Shown here piece by piece: positions 9,730 to 21,446 of a DNA stretch of 64,000 bases. The DNA comes from Isoetes taiwanensis. Its lineage: Eukaryota > Streptophyta > Lycopodiopsida > Isoetales > Isoetaceae. The stretch is from positions 5,061,620 to 5,125,619 of the forward strand of contig JAJEKV010000072.1 in assembly GCA_021234155.1 (NCBI GenBank), read 5' to 3'. The notes under the pieces are model-generated. The model was not told the origin of the DNA. It searched no databases and saw nothing but the letters and a program-made list of their open reading frames with translations. Numbering within the stretch: the stretch's first letter is position 1; each line of letters starts with the position of its first letter. The position numbers were made by a program, and so were the translations under genes.

Positions 9730-10924
9730 TGTTTTATTGGAATATATAATATTTTTGTATGATATTTGTGTCATGTATCCATAATTTTGGGTCTGCAATT
9801 GTCTCGCAAATAATGCAACCTGTTATTATCAAACCTAATATTTTCATCTAAATGCTGTTCAATTTTGGTCTCATCTATCTTAGCAACTTGCTCTTCATTT
9901 TTGCATGTTTTAATTCGCATATGAAATGACATACGTGAATTGCAACCTTATGTTATTTATCAAGTAAAAAAAAGATTAAAAAGATCAAAAACCCCCTAGA
10001 AGAGCAGGTTGGCGTGATTTTGGAGTTGACATAATCCCAATTTAATTGGATGATGGTTTAATGGTCTCATCCAGCCCAAATCCAACAGAGGCAAACCTTT
10101 TCAACCTGCTCTGTGCATCTGTTTGCTAAGTACAATAAACATGCACATATCCCTCCCCAGCCTCTTAGCAAAAGGCTCAGGAAGCCTTGCCTGGATGCCA
10201 CACATATGCAATACCTGGAGCAGCAATAATGCTCATCGTACAGCCAGAATGATTACTCCCATCTCCTATTTCCCTTGATGTCACATTTCAGAAGAAAAAC
10301 CCATTAGTAGAAGTGGAATGAAGAAAATAAAAGGCAGCAAAAAAAAGGTCCATGTCGCAGGAAACTACTGTATATGGACATGACAAATACATAGAGCATT
10401 TTATGTAATGCAAGAGCCTGATGCAATAAACATCATTCTAAATTCAAAATATGGAAACTATGAAAGGGATACATACAATATGGCAAACTGTCTCGACTCC
10501 CTTAAACCAATAAAGATTGAAAGATGCCAAAGCTCCGAAGAGAAGTCCACGAATTTAAGCCATAATTATAGAACCTGCAATGGAGAGAAAGCATAAATAG
10601 CAAGAATGAAGCTTAAGCAAGCTAGAACACTAAGAAATTAACCTGTATGGCACTGAAATTGAGTTCGACACATTCATATCCACAGCCTGCCCACCAGATT
10701 GCAGCAAATACAGTGAGATTAGACCCAATTCAAAATAATAAAGAAGGGGTTGTTATCCAGGCACTTTCTCATAGATTCAAAAGACAGATGAATGCAAACT
10801 GATTTAAAAGTGGGATTAGTGGCGCAGGTTTTCAGCGCTGGAGCAAGCCCGAACCTCATTGCATGCACGCATACTGTCTGCCCTTATCCACTCTCTAAAA
10901 TTAACAAGCTGTCTTCCCATTTTA

Positions 10925-11035
10925 AACCATGGTTAAAAAACCCCAAAACAGAAAGATGACCTTTAAATGCAATTAAGCTGCTCAAACATGGCAAAATATA
11001 TGGTTCGACATACAATAAATGAAATATTTCAAGCA
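10925..11035. repeat. Dispersed about 110 bp repeat, member A
   Basis: The phrases ccccaaaacagaaagatgacc, aagctgctcaaac and atatatggttcgacatacaat match, in the same order, 20208-20300 (ctccaaaatagaaagaagacc, aagctgctcaaac, atatatggttttgaatacaat) and 21030-21090. Member A is the most diverged. The element has no terminal repeats that I can see, and the function is unknown. Confidence 0.55.
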
Positions 11036-12640
11036 TTAAAAGGGATGTGACTATGTGATGGGATAACCGCAAAAATTGGGCCCTTTCTCGGAAAGGGGAT
11101 TCATGTCTGCATTTTGAATGGGGAAAGCAAGTTGGATGTCATTGTGAACAGCTTTGTTCTGGGCATGTGTATTACTTGCAATAAATTGAGCTACTTCCAT
11201 ATTGATCTTCCTGTATCTACATACTAAAATGGAAGGACTAGAAAAGACCATTCCAATTATGTGTCTATCTTGAGAATATTTAGATTTTTCTGCCTCCAAT
11301 TATCTAAAATACCACCACTCCAAAGCTATGCACTCAAATTTCTTTGTAGTTGAAGAATGTGAGCCATTCTAGTGCCAAATGCCCCGATGTTTTCCTTATG
11401 CATGCCACTAACGTACATGGAATCAAGTTTAGCTATAACTGTGTTGAAGAGAAAAAAAGAAAAATAATTAACATAGCCTCCTACCTATCAAGTGGAGTGA
11501 AGCCAGTATTGGCAATACGAAAGCATTATTTCAAGAAGGGAAAATTTCAAAAAAATAAAATAAAATGAAGAACACAATACCCATTATGCGTGCATAAAAA
11601 CTTTGGAATGTTCAGTAGACCTCGGTTAATTTTCAATTGCTGCCACAGACTACTCCACTTGTACTTACCATATTCCAGTCCTATAATCAATGCACCCGTG
11701 ATCAGGTCTTCTTAACCCCAACATAATCCGTGATTAGATCTTATTAGTCTTGAAAGGTTTACCTTCTATTTTCAAAAATAAATCTAGATCCAAATGTAGC
11801 TGCAAGAATGAATGAACATTCTAGAGTAATTGAGTGAAGAAGTCTTCGATTTTGTGATAAGAAAGTTGCACAAGAAACCTTAATGTGAAAGGCAATGGCA
11901 ACAAACCAAACAGTTCAAATGGTCATCCAAACAGATAGGATTAAAGAATACAATATTTAGAAATTAAGATATTGAACTGACAATTGAAATTTACCTTATT
12001 TCCTCCAAGCCTAAAAAGGAATTAAGGATTTAGACTGGCGACAATTCTATAAGCACGAATCAACTTTGTTTAAACACACAATGATAGTGAAGTTCAACTC
12101 CTACATAAGTAACATACTTGGAAATAGAACGAAAGAGAAAGTTACAGCGTATTAAAGATTATTCCATGGTTGCACATGCATAACACTACCTGAGAAAACG
12201 ACAAAAATGGAAGGGACAAACTGCATGAAATTGAATGAATGAAGCATGACAATCATGGCAGAACTTCAAGACCCATAACATGACATTACCTGGAGTATGT
12301 TGAACTTGGGATGCCAGAATGTCAAAAAAATGACATGATTTGTTATGTAGAGTCCAATCCCTTGTTGTCCCATTAAAATCACATAAAAATCCTGGATGCA
12401 CATGCTCAAACCAATGCACCTAATATCTTACCATTGCACATAATAATTGAAATGATATGCACCTCCAACCTATTATAAGACATTCATTCAACATAACAAA
12501 ATGCATTTGAAAGAAAAAGAGTGACTTCAATATCATGGCGAAGAGAACATAATGCCTATATAAATGCCAATCAAATTCCCTATATAATGCCTATATATCG
12601 CCCATATAAATCCCAATCAAGCTTGATTAGGTGAAATTTA

Positions 12641-12723
12641 CTTCAACATGCCTATATTGGTTTAAACATTGTAAAGAAGATTTATTTCAACATGCCTATA
12701 TTGGTTTAACATTGTAAAGATGA
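12641..12723. repeat. Two-unit tandem repeat, period 44 bp
   Basis: The unit ttcaacatgcctatattgg plus ggtttaaacattgtaaaga occurs twice in a row, with one A lost from the second unit. The left flank (12550-12625) also has repeated tatataa/cccatataaa phrases. Both units are present in copy 2 (59274-59353). Confidence 0.85.
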
Positions 12724-13990
12724 CTCGTAAATCATATCAACAATAATCCTGGACCCAATAACCTTTGATTCCCAATAAACACAATGCTTTTGCACTACAA
12801 ATGGCTATAGAGTTTAATTAAAATAGAAAAAATTTCAAAGACAATTATGAGCAAGAATATCTGAGAATCCATATTTAGAAACCTCTTTCTACCCACAATA
12901 TACAAACTGCATTTCTCATTATGTTAACTTACGAATTAAAAATACCCCTATATTTTGGGGTTTCGAAATGCCCTTCTCCAGTCCATGGCCGCAGCAATCA
13001 GCAATATCATCACACCAATCATGCTTTGATTTTTTCCTCAGTTTCTAAGAAGCAAGAGTTTGCTTTTTGTATACAGGTGTTTATAGCAGTAAAACAAAGA
13101 TACAATGGACTCTGTTTGCACTTTGTAGCTCTTCCTTATTGCATATAGTAGGATTTCCATCTAGAATGGCCAAGATTATGGTTGTTGAAGAATCATAAAA
13201 ATCATGTTCTAAACTATTTTAAAAATCATATGGGCTAAATCCAACTCAAGCTGGATTCCAATTCACTGTTTTACAGCGATAAAACAAAGATGTAGTAGGA
13301 TTTCCACCTAGAATATACCAAGCTGATGGTTGTCAAAGCCTGCATTTAATAAGAAAGAAATGAAAAAGAGAGTATTTGCTCTACGCTTTTAAATACCTTT
13401 ACCTGGCTAATCCAGCATATACAAATTGCATAGGTAACACAAATCTTTTTGCAAGGTCGCCAAATTTTGATGATATTATCTCGTGATCCAAAACAGATCG
13501 GAAAATAGGTAGATGTGAGACTTGTTAAACAATTCCATTGCACCCCAGTAAAGTATAACACAGATGCTTGAACTTTGGATATGCCCCTTTGGACTCTAAA
13601 TACACCTCTGTGCAAAGATAAGCAGCAAAACCACCAGCAAGACTTCAAAAAAGATTGAATAAGTAACTTGCTAATTTTGTTACTTTCTCAAATCACAAAA
13701 AACACCAAACTCACATGGTTGAAATGGCCAATGCCTGGGATGGCTTTTGAGGAGAACATATGTACCATAGAAGCAGCTTTAATAGGATAGACCAGTGTAA
13801 AAGAGTCCATCACGACCTGAGATAATCATAACCCGCCATTACAAAGCATGAAGTTCTAACTTTCTATAGATAATGCAAAAATGAACGCCCTTACATTTGA
13901 GTTGACGACATATGTGGTTGCACTTAACAGATAATGTGCTTCATGGAAGAAAGTTTTTCTGAGATTTATCTTGCTATGTACCTGGATTAA

Positions 13991-16617
13991 CACTAGAGTG
14001 GTCAGGTAATGGACCAAAAATGGTCCATTTGAAGAGTTCGCTTTAAAATTCATATAAAATCAATGGTACAAAATCTATTCGAACCCTTCCTAGAAGTTCA
14101 TATATGGCAGTTATGGTCCATTAGAAATATACCTAAAAATATATATACCTTCGTTCTTGTAAGTTATGCTCTAGCAAACTCAGGGGGGTAAAGCACCAAA
14201 AGCTTCATGTTTACATAAAGTCAAACTGTCTCGACAATACGATTTTTTCAAATTTTTTTATTGCCATGATATTTTTCTACACGAGATAAGGAAAATGAAA
14301 CAAAAACACACATGTCAATCTGAAGTCTGTGAAGAAAGATAGGGCCATTCAAACATGATAGGGTCAAAACTGCTTTCTGCCTCCTCAGAACCAATTATGG
14401 TTCCTAAAAGGCAGTTGTAGTTTAAATACAACAACTTTCACAAGGAAATGCAGTTTAAGCTAATATTTGATATATAGGCAATTGACAAGTTTCTCCATCC
14501 CATAAAAATGTTGTTTGGCCTTGAATTTGATGTTTGGACTTTCACTTTTGATCTCAATTTTAGGTAACTTGTAATAATGATTAATATTTCCCTATATAGA
14601 GCAAAACTTACTCTATGATATCCTCCAAAAAATCATAGTATAAAAGTTCAAAATGATATGAAACCAATGCAAAAACAAGCTCATTAAAAATGCAAAAGAC
14701 ATGGTCACAAGAAATCAAGAAAGGTTTCTGTACCTGAGCCCATTACTGGTCCATAGGTTCATTTAAAATCAATAACTTTCTTATGTTAATTGACCTCAAG
14801 TCGAATTTTGGGATATGAATAGCTTCTGATTTACTTTAGTAATGAAAATATTTGTTGATCAAACCTTGAGGTTTGGATTAAACTTTATAGCATTAAATTC
14901 AAATATGTCTTCTATGTTTATTCTAGATTTATGCCTTGAGATATGACTTTGAAAAATCACATTCTCAAAGTGTCCCATGTCATGAAATCAATGCAAAAAA
15001 ATTCAAAGCAAAATATGGAAGTTTATGACTATAAAAAGTAAAGTTAGACTGCTATGTGCAGTTCCACTTGCAGACCATTATTGGTCCACAGGACTGGAAG
15101 TTTAAAAATTAATACAGACAACATCTTAATCAATTTTGATCTCAACTTTAGAATATAGTTTATGCGTACAATTCTCTATAGGATAGAATTAATTGGTTAA
15201 ACGAGCTTGCATAATTTGAGGGCAATGTTTAAGTAGAAACAACTGTGAATTTATGGGGCACTTATTCACCAATTGAATCTACATGGACTTCCACTCACAC
15301 CTTTCAAAGATTATGTTATCAAAGGTAAGAAACCATGGTATCATTATGGGGACAAAATAGATAGAGCTAGTGAGAGATATATGCTCTATACCATTGGTCT
15401 AGTTATGGACCATAAATGGTTCATGCTTAATTATACTTGTATCTTTCAAATAATACGTTATTTCAATATGAAAACAGAGTTATATTGCAAAAGGAAGGCT
15501 CGTGATTCATGAAAATATAGTGTACATGAAAGATGACCTACTTGTAACATTATCCTACTAAAACTCTAATGATTTGTAGCAGCAATGGATATACCAGTTT
15601 TATACTAGTAGAAAATAACCATGTTTCTCCGTATATTTTTGCAAGAAAGCCACACAACTTACATAAGGGACAGATATATATGTCCCTTGTCATATTTTGA
15701 ACCATTTGAAAGGCTTATTTGGAGGAATATAGCATGCTCTCTACAAAGCTGAGAAAAGACGATCAAAGGTAATATGATTTAATTTTTTATTCTTATACTT
15801 AAACTTCACGATCTTCACTTTCATTCATCAATAGACATCACTAGCTAGTAAGTGATGAGTTTTTAGCCTATAATTTTGGAATTAACTCAAATTTTTAGCC
15901 TCTAATGTGTTAATCCTATGGTTGTACATCATCTTTAAATCTAGTTAATTGCATGGTTAAACCCTAATGACACTATATGCAAGTTGATAAAGTAATTTTC
16001 TATGTAGATATAAGAAAAATACAATATTTGTTACCCTCGTGATACTTACAGGTGATGTTTTTGGAGCATTTTAACATAAAATTTTGTCCTAAATTCTGTA
16101 TAGGAATTTCTCTTTTAGATTTTGAAGTTGATATAACTTATGAACACTCCAAAAAAACATAAGCTTGTACTTCATATAATTAAGAACCCATGCCACAAGA
16201 ACTAAGCCAAAACTTGTAATAATAAGAGAGAAATAATTCCTAAACTGCAAGCAACATTTTTGAACAAAATAGGGTTTGTCTGCTTCCACAGATGTTAGAT
16301 GATAGCAACCAAAACTCAAAACATACAAATCAATGTGTTCTATCATAAATAGACAAATACTCCAATTTTAGCAAGATTTAGGCCTGTTTATGCTTGTCAA
16401 ATTCTCTAATATTTGAACAATCACTAGAACATATTAGGGAAGTTCATTGGTCTTGAAATTCTCAAAAGTCATTAAGAATCAAGTAAAGATTGATATGGTG
16501 GCGATATATCGCAAAATTGAAACCTCTATTCTCAGATATACTGGTTTAAGTGGCAGTGGGTAAACTGGACCAATTCTGGTCCATGGGCCAGGAATGGTCC
16601 CCGGGACCACTCTAGTG
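13991..16617. mobile_element. CACTA-like TIR DNA transposon, non-autonomous, copy 1 (2627 bp)
   Basis: The left end reads CACTAGAGTGGTC (13991-14003) and the right end GACCACTCTAGTG (16605-16617): perfect 13-bp inverted termini that begin CACTA and end TAGTG, as in the En/Spm (CACTA) superfamily. Internal motifs TGGTCC/GGACCA recur in both orientations (14010-14028, 14113, 14747, 15075, 15407, 16567-16603), like the subterminal repeats of En/Spm. Both sides are flanked by TTAA, whereas CACTA elements normally give 3-bp target duplications. Open frames at 15273-15512, 16089-16346 and 16479-16808 are conserved in copy 2, yet no transposase was recognised, so the element is probably non-autonomous. 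Confidence 0.85.
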
Positions 16618-18116
16618 TTAAAGCCCCTGCTCGACATATGAAAAACAACTCGTTGCAGCAAAAGACATGGAGTAAAACTTACAATATATTTAAAAGAATA
16701 AGCAGACCTTTTCTTACCAATAAGATATGTATTATCAGAGTTTTTTTCATGCTCCTGAGCCGCATAAGCATGGTAACAGATAACATGTTGGCCCCTCGTA
16801 TTAGCCAAAGCTTATAACCTTTTGAAAGAAAAATGCCAACAACATTAGAAAGCAGAGATAATCACAATAGCTGTTTAACACTTCAACAGGAACAAATGTA
16901 ATAAATAAAATAGATTAACACATTAACATTGATTTCAAAAGCAAATACAATAAATAAAAATGATACAAAAAAGATGCAAATGTAGTAAAAAAAAAAAAAC
17001 AGTTGTTATCTCTATATTGATTTCGTAATGATTGTCTCATATTGTTTCCTTCCCTTCATTATGTGATGATTTCAAAGTTTCCAGAAAACCTAAGTAGAAG
17101 TTTTGCTAAATGAACATGGAAGAAGAGCTCTGTTGCTTCGTTGCTAACACTTCCAAATCTACAAAAGATATTTATGCAAGATTGTAAAATCCAATGTACA
17201 GGGCTGCAGAAATATTGATCACAGATAATCAAAGCTCGTACAATTCAAACTTCTGTTTGCAAAAGAAGCAAAAATAAAAAGGAAAGCTTAATATAACCTT
17301 CAATCGATAAGCATTGTGCAAGGCCTTGCCTTAAACGCAAAATGACTTGTTGCGGGGATCTCCACGACCAAAAAGCATGACAACCACGTAAACACAGAAA
17401 CAAATGAAGGCCTTTCTAAATGATGATGATCTAGCATCAGCATTAACAATTAGTTAGACCACATGCCTTGAGTAAGTTCTGCCTCTTCTGCTCATATTTC
17501 AGGCCTTCTTGATGTGACCTGTCAAAAGGTTTGAGAACAGTCTGCATCAAAGTCCAAATGCAAAAAGAGCAAGGGTCTCAAATTGAACTTCAATGTAGGC
17601 CCTCAAGCATGCCCTTTGGTGCAAATAATCACAACACTTATTGTTTCATGGATCTCCACTGGTGTCTAGCTGCTTGTATCTTCCTACTCTAGCTGCTGAT
17701 GCTATCCAAATATGCTGCTATCAACAGAGGATTAACAAATGAAGCTTACATTAAAGCTTACATTAGACAATTCTTAACATCTAAAAAATGTAGGTGAATC
17801 GATTTGTTGCCAACAATTACTAACCTCAAATCACACGAAGTTTTAAGCGCAACCGCCGCTGTAATTCGCTAACAATAAAAACAACATTCTATAAACATCA
17901 CAAAAAAATGATGATGCCAAGGAAGGAAAGCAAATGGAAACAAATGGGTTATCTGAATCATAAGAAGAACCTGCAACAACATTGGTGCAGACCCTGTATT
18001 GGCTCAAGATACAACGAATCGTTTCTGCTTTTGCACAGACCTATCTACCACCATTAGAGATCCGCAAAACGGACCCATTTTTGGGCTCATTTTTACTGAA
18101 TGTAGTTGCGGAAGAC
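16618..18116. other. AT-rich spacer, no gene seen
   Basis: The stretch contains a poly(A) run at 16988-16999 and no frame with a recognisable motif. Copy 2 matches the first 750 bp, to the window end, with few differences. It may hold downstream or intronic sequence of the unrecognised ORF at 18117-18353. Confidence 0.45.
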
Positions 18117-18353
18117 TCAGTATCCGGTACATAAGGCATTCCATAGTCCAACATAAGGCGAGACTTCTTTCCAAACAGCATGGGGAGCCTTAATGGAAGA
18201 CGACATCCCCCAAGCAAAGGGGTATTTGCAAAATTTGATATGTGGCTGCCCTATCTGAATCAACTTTCCAACAACTTTCTCTGCTTCTTGAGGAATTCTT
18301 CTCAGGTAAATCATGATAAACCGTCTCCAGTCTCGAACTTCAACTTGGTGCAT
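18117..18353 (-). CDS. Unrecognised 78-residue ORF with protein-like composition
   Basis: The frame starts MHQVEVRDWRRFIMIYLRR and continues IPQEAEKVVGKLIQIGQPHI, then a segment rich in Phe, Trp and Pro that includes KYPFAWGMSS and KAPHAVWKEVSPYVGLWNAL. The composition, with helix-like repeats followed by aromatic blocks, looks like real protein and unlike the random frames nearby. I do not recognise the family. It could be a complete small protein or one exon of a minus-strand gene. The only support is composition and one long uninterrupted frame. Confidence 0.35.
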   Translation of the reverse strand: MHQVEVRDWRRFIMIYLRRIPQEAEKVVGKLIQIGQPHIKFCKYPFAWGMSSSIKAPHAVWKEVSPYVGLWNALCTGY

Positions 18354-18956
18354 TTGGTGGCTTATTCTAGCTCAAGCTTCGTCTCAGTATTTTCGTCCTT
18401 TCTTCTTCTTCTATAGTGTCCTTACCTAATCCGACATCGATTGGAAGAGATCCCCGACCCGACCAACGATTTGAGCTAAAATATAACTCTAGATTTGTCT
18501 TCCTTTTTTTAAATTAAAAAACGCGATTCATGCCTGCAGAAGTTGAAAAACAAAACCGACTCAAATACAAAGATAATGCATGCTTGTCGTAAAGCATACT
18601 TCTCAAGTTATCCATTGCGACACTGAATTGGATCTTTGCTCTCCGAAGCGGAAATGCTTGTTGAGTTCAAATGTGAATGGCGCCAAGATCGAGAGGGCAA
18701 AATCGATATGAGGCACCGTGATAAGAGAGAGCAAAAGACTTCGCAGGAAGTAAAAAATTCGTAGGAAGGACCAAAGAGGGATTCAAATTTCGGCATTGAA
18801 GGTAGGCAACCAGCATCCCGCAAGAAAGCCGCAAGCGAGAAGGGAACGTCGGATGCGTCTGCACATGCGGCGTTCCTGCACGCAACCCAACACACTCTCT
18901 TTTCAAAAAAGAAGATGGGCATGAACCACCGGAGACTGCCATGCCAAAATGAATCC

Positions 18957-20400
18957 CGTTCTCACAAAAAACCATTGCCCAAGCAACTTGAATTTTCTAT
19001 GGTGTCTCTTTCAAGTTTTGAAGCCAGGGGGCCAGGAATATCCTAAACTCTCAAACTAAAACAGAGAAAAATAAGACGACTTTGGAGGGTTTGAATGTCC
19101 AGGCCAAGCTGGCCTCACCAGAATCCAGGGGCAATACACGAATCGACAGCACCTCCCCTGTTAGACCGCCCAACCTGAGAGAAAATTTGGAAACAACTTC
19201 AAGTCCTTTTCGTGTGCATTTTCTTCTTTCTGCAAAACCAACGACAACAAAGCTTTGTTGTGCAGAATCAACGAAACTTTCTGGCCAAAGCTTCCAGAAA
19301 ACAGGGCCAAGCCCATCAACAAAGAGGCTAAAGTTTCTTGCCGGCTTCCGTAAAAGCGTATGCCTTTCTTCTTCGCTTGGCTTTATAGAAGCAAAAAAGG
19401 GGGTTGGAGGGGGGGAGGAGGGAGGAAAGAGAAAAGAAAAAATGAGAGAGCATAGAGCCTTTATCACCAATTCAGTAGGAGGCCAGAATATTCAAACCTC
19501 CGAGCTGCAACGGTCTCATCGGAGCACTAACCAAAAACACAAACAAATCCCAAAAATCGCATGCTCTGCCTTACAGGTGCATACCATCTCCGGATTGAGA
19601 CGGGAGATGGATTGGGGAGCTGCTCCAAGAGAGGCTTTGTCAACGCTGCCAAGTTGGGGCTGTGGAAGACGAATACCACACCCTCCGTGAGTCAGTCCCA
19701 AGATATGATGACATTCGGACATGCTACACTGGACTGGTCCATCCTGGCTAGCCCCTCCATGAGATGTTGAGCACGGCCTTGGTATGAATGCTGGGATCAT
19801 ACCTTCAAGAGGTCATGGATCGCCCGGATCAGCTTGGTCCTCGGGTACTTGCCTGATATATGTACATATTTCTTTCCCGTCATGATAGTCTGTACAGTTT
19901 GACAACAATCTTATTATTCACATCCTTGTTTTTCCTCGAAAACCCTTCGGTATGGGGTTTTTAAACCCTTGGGACAATAATATGTTTGATGCCTCCTTTT
20001 TGGGTCTCATAGGCCGATTGCTCTCGAGGATGATAAAAACCTACTCTATTCTATTCTATTCTTAACCGCCATTGTTGCTCCACTGCCATAAACTACGAAT
20101 CCCGATCCTTCCAGCATGAAAGCACATGAAAACCTTTTGTCTGCATCCATACAATTTCCAAAATTTGCAAAATATCTTTCTTTTTTTGGACCATTCAAAA
20201 AAACCCATCTCAAACACTCCAAAATAGAAAGAAGACCTCTAAAACAAACAAGCTGCTCAAACTGCCTCAAATATATGGTTTTGAATACAATACAATACAA
20301 GAATATTAATTCCAACCGTTGCGAGAATACTCTCACACAATACGAAATGAATTGTGTAAAGTTTATTGGGATAAACGAATAAGAAATGGTTAGGCTGCAC
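18957..20400. repeat. Local duplication, longer copy
   Basis: Successive phrases recur in the same order at 20760-21190: ccattgcccaagca then gaattttctatgg and gtctctttcaag (18974-19020 and 20778-20822); agagcatagagc (19446 and 20879); ctccactgcca (20078 and 21014); and aagtttattgggataaacg followed by aataagaaatggttaggctg (20358-20396 and 21149-21187). The longer copy carries an extra segment of about 0.5 kb (19560-20060) that may be a retroelement insertion. Confidence 0.75.
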
Positions 20401-20759
20401 CTTGAGCTGAAAATGGTTAGGCTGCAAGCGAAGGCAATTTACTTTAATAGCATATTAAGAGCATATTATCTTTTTGAATTCAGATTTTCATCTCCCTTTT
20501 CCTTGGAGCTTTTATATGGGTTGAGCTTTTATATGCATCTTTATATTGGTTTATTTGTATCGTTTACTTGTGGCCCTTGATCTGCAAAATATTTCCTTTT
20601 TTGTGCCCGATCACAGCCATGGATTTTTTCACCAAAAATCCTTGCACAACTTTCAATGGTGCAAAAGTGCACAATTGAAAACTCAGTGGTCCATGCACCG
20701 TTGGAAAAAAATCAAGGAAAGAAAAAAGGAATCCAATGGTAGCAAAAGCTGGGCATGAT

Positions 20760-21240
20760 TCTGTTCTCTCTAAAAGCCATTGCCCAAGCAGCTCGAATTT
20801 TCTATGGCGTCTCTTTCAAGCCTTGAAACCACGGTGCGATAATATGAAGCTTGGCTTTGTGGAAGCAACAAAGAAAACAGAGCATAGAGCTTTTATTACC
20901 CACCCAGCAGGACGCCGGAGCCCCAACCAAAAAAAAAGGAAAACCATAGGGTCTGCCTTAACTAGAAAACCCATGAATGGTGCTGACTGACGTGCTCCAT
21001 GCCGCCAACACTGCTCCACTGCCAAAAACTAGAACAAACAAGCTGCTCAGATTGCCTCAAATATACGGTTTTGAATACAATAGAATACAAGAATCTTAGT
21101 TCCTACCGTTGCGAGAATACCCTCCCTCAATATGCAACGAGTTGGGCAAAGTTTATTGGGATAAACGAATAAGAAATGGTTAGGCTGCGATCATAGAACC
21201 ACTTTAACTTGCAAGCATCGGGAATTTACTTTAATAGATA
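20760..21240. repeat. Local duplication, shorter copy
   Basis: This is the shorter partner of the block at 18957-20400. It lacks most of the 19030-19440 and 19560-20060 portions. The right part (21020-21190) also belongs to the dispersed family seen at 10925-11035. Confidence 0.75.
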
Positions 21241-21446
21241 CTAAGAGCATGTTATCTTAATGAACTCAGATTTTTCATCTCTCTTTTTCCCTGGAGAGAC
21301 CACAATTTCACAGATCAATATAACCTTCAAAGCCTTCTGGTTAAGACACTATAACAATACATTTAATGGTCGTTGAACTAGAGACCATGGCTGTATTCAA
21401 ATTGCCCATCATTAGGGTAATTATACATGACACACTTCATCCACCT

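Larger units (their letters stand above)
9730..13986. other. Long AT-rich stretch without a recognisable gene
   Basis: Between the composite gene and the CACTA-like element no open frame has a familiar motif. A minus-strand frame at 12186-12419 is kept nearly unchanged in copy 2 (58786-59052) over 12215-12419, the longest conserved small frame here, but it has no recognisable domain. The stretch also holds short duplications (10925-11035 family, 12641-12723, and a diverged pair around 13085-13160 and 13270-13320 sharing aaaacaaagat and gtaggatttcca). It could contain introns of a gene on the minus strand, but no exon chain was found. Confidence 0.5.
1942..17370. repeat. Large direct duplication, copy 1 (about 15.4 kb visible)
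   Basis: From about 1942 (near the phrase gcatttgaggtcc) the sequence can be followed base by base into a second copy that starts near 48690. Order and orientation are the same throughout: the chromovirus remnant, the composite gene, the noncoding stretch and the CACTA-like element. Copy 1 reaches at least 17370, where copy 2 meets the window end. The offset is about 46.75 kb at the left end and 46.63 kb at the right end, so copy 2 is net about 120 bp shorter. Copy 1 keeps longer open frames than copy 2. It may be a genuine tandem duplication or a second haplotype wrongly placed in series. Confidence 0.96.
18420..21446. other. Duplicated low-complexity region between genes
   Basis: No convincing gene was found. 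Frames at 18608-18922, 19051-19470 and 19082-19690 overlap on opposite strands and have no motif. The region contains a G-rich tract (19396-19430), a segment at 19560-20060 ending in a TCTAT-type microsatellite (cctactctattctattc, 20040-20060) that resembles a LINE/SINE tail, and two related blocks described separately. It is the 3' flank of the ABCD2-like gene. Confidence 0.5.

Noticed and set aside
19082-19690. 202-aa plus-strand ORF
   Set aside because: It overlaps a 139-aa frame on the other strand, includes a G/A-rich low-complexity tract, and is absent from the related block at 20760-21240.
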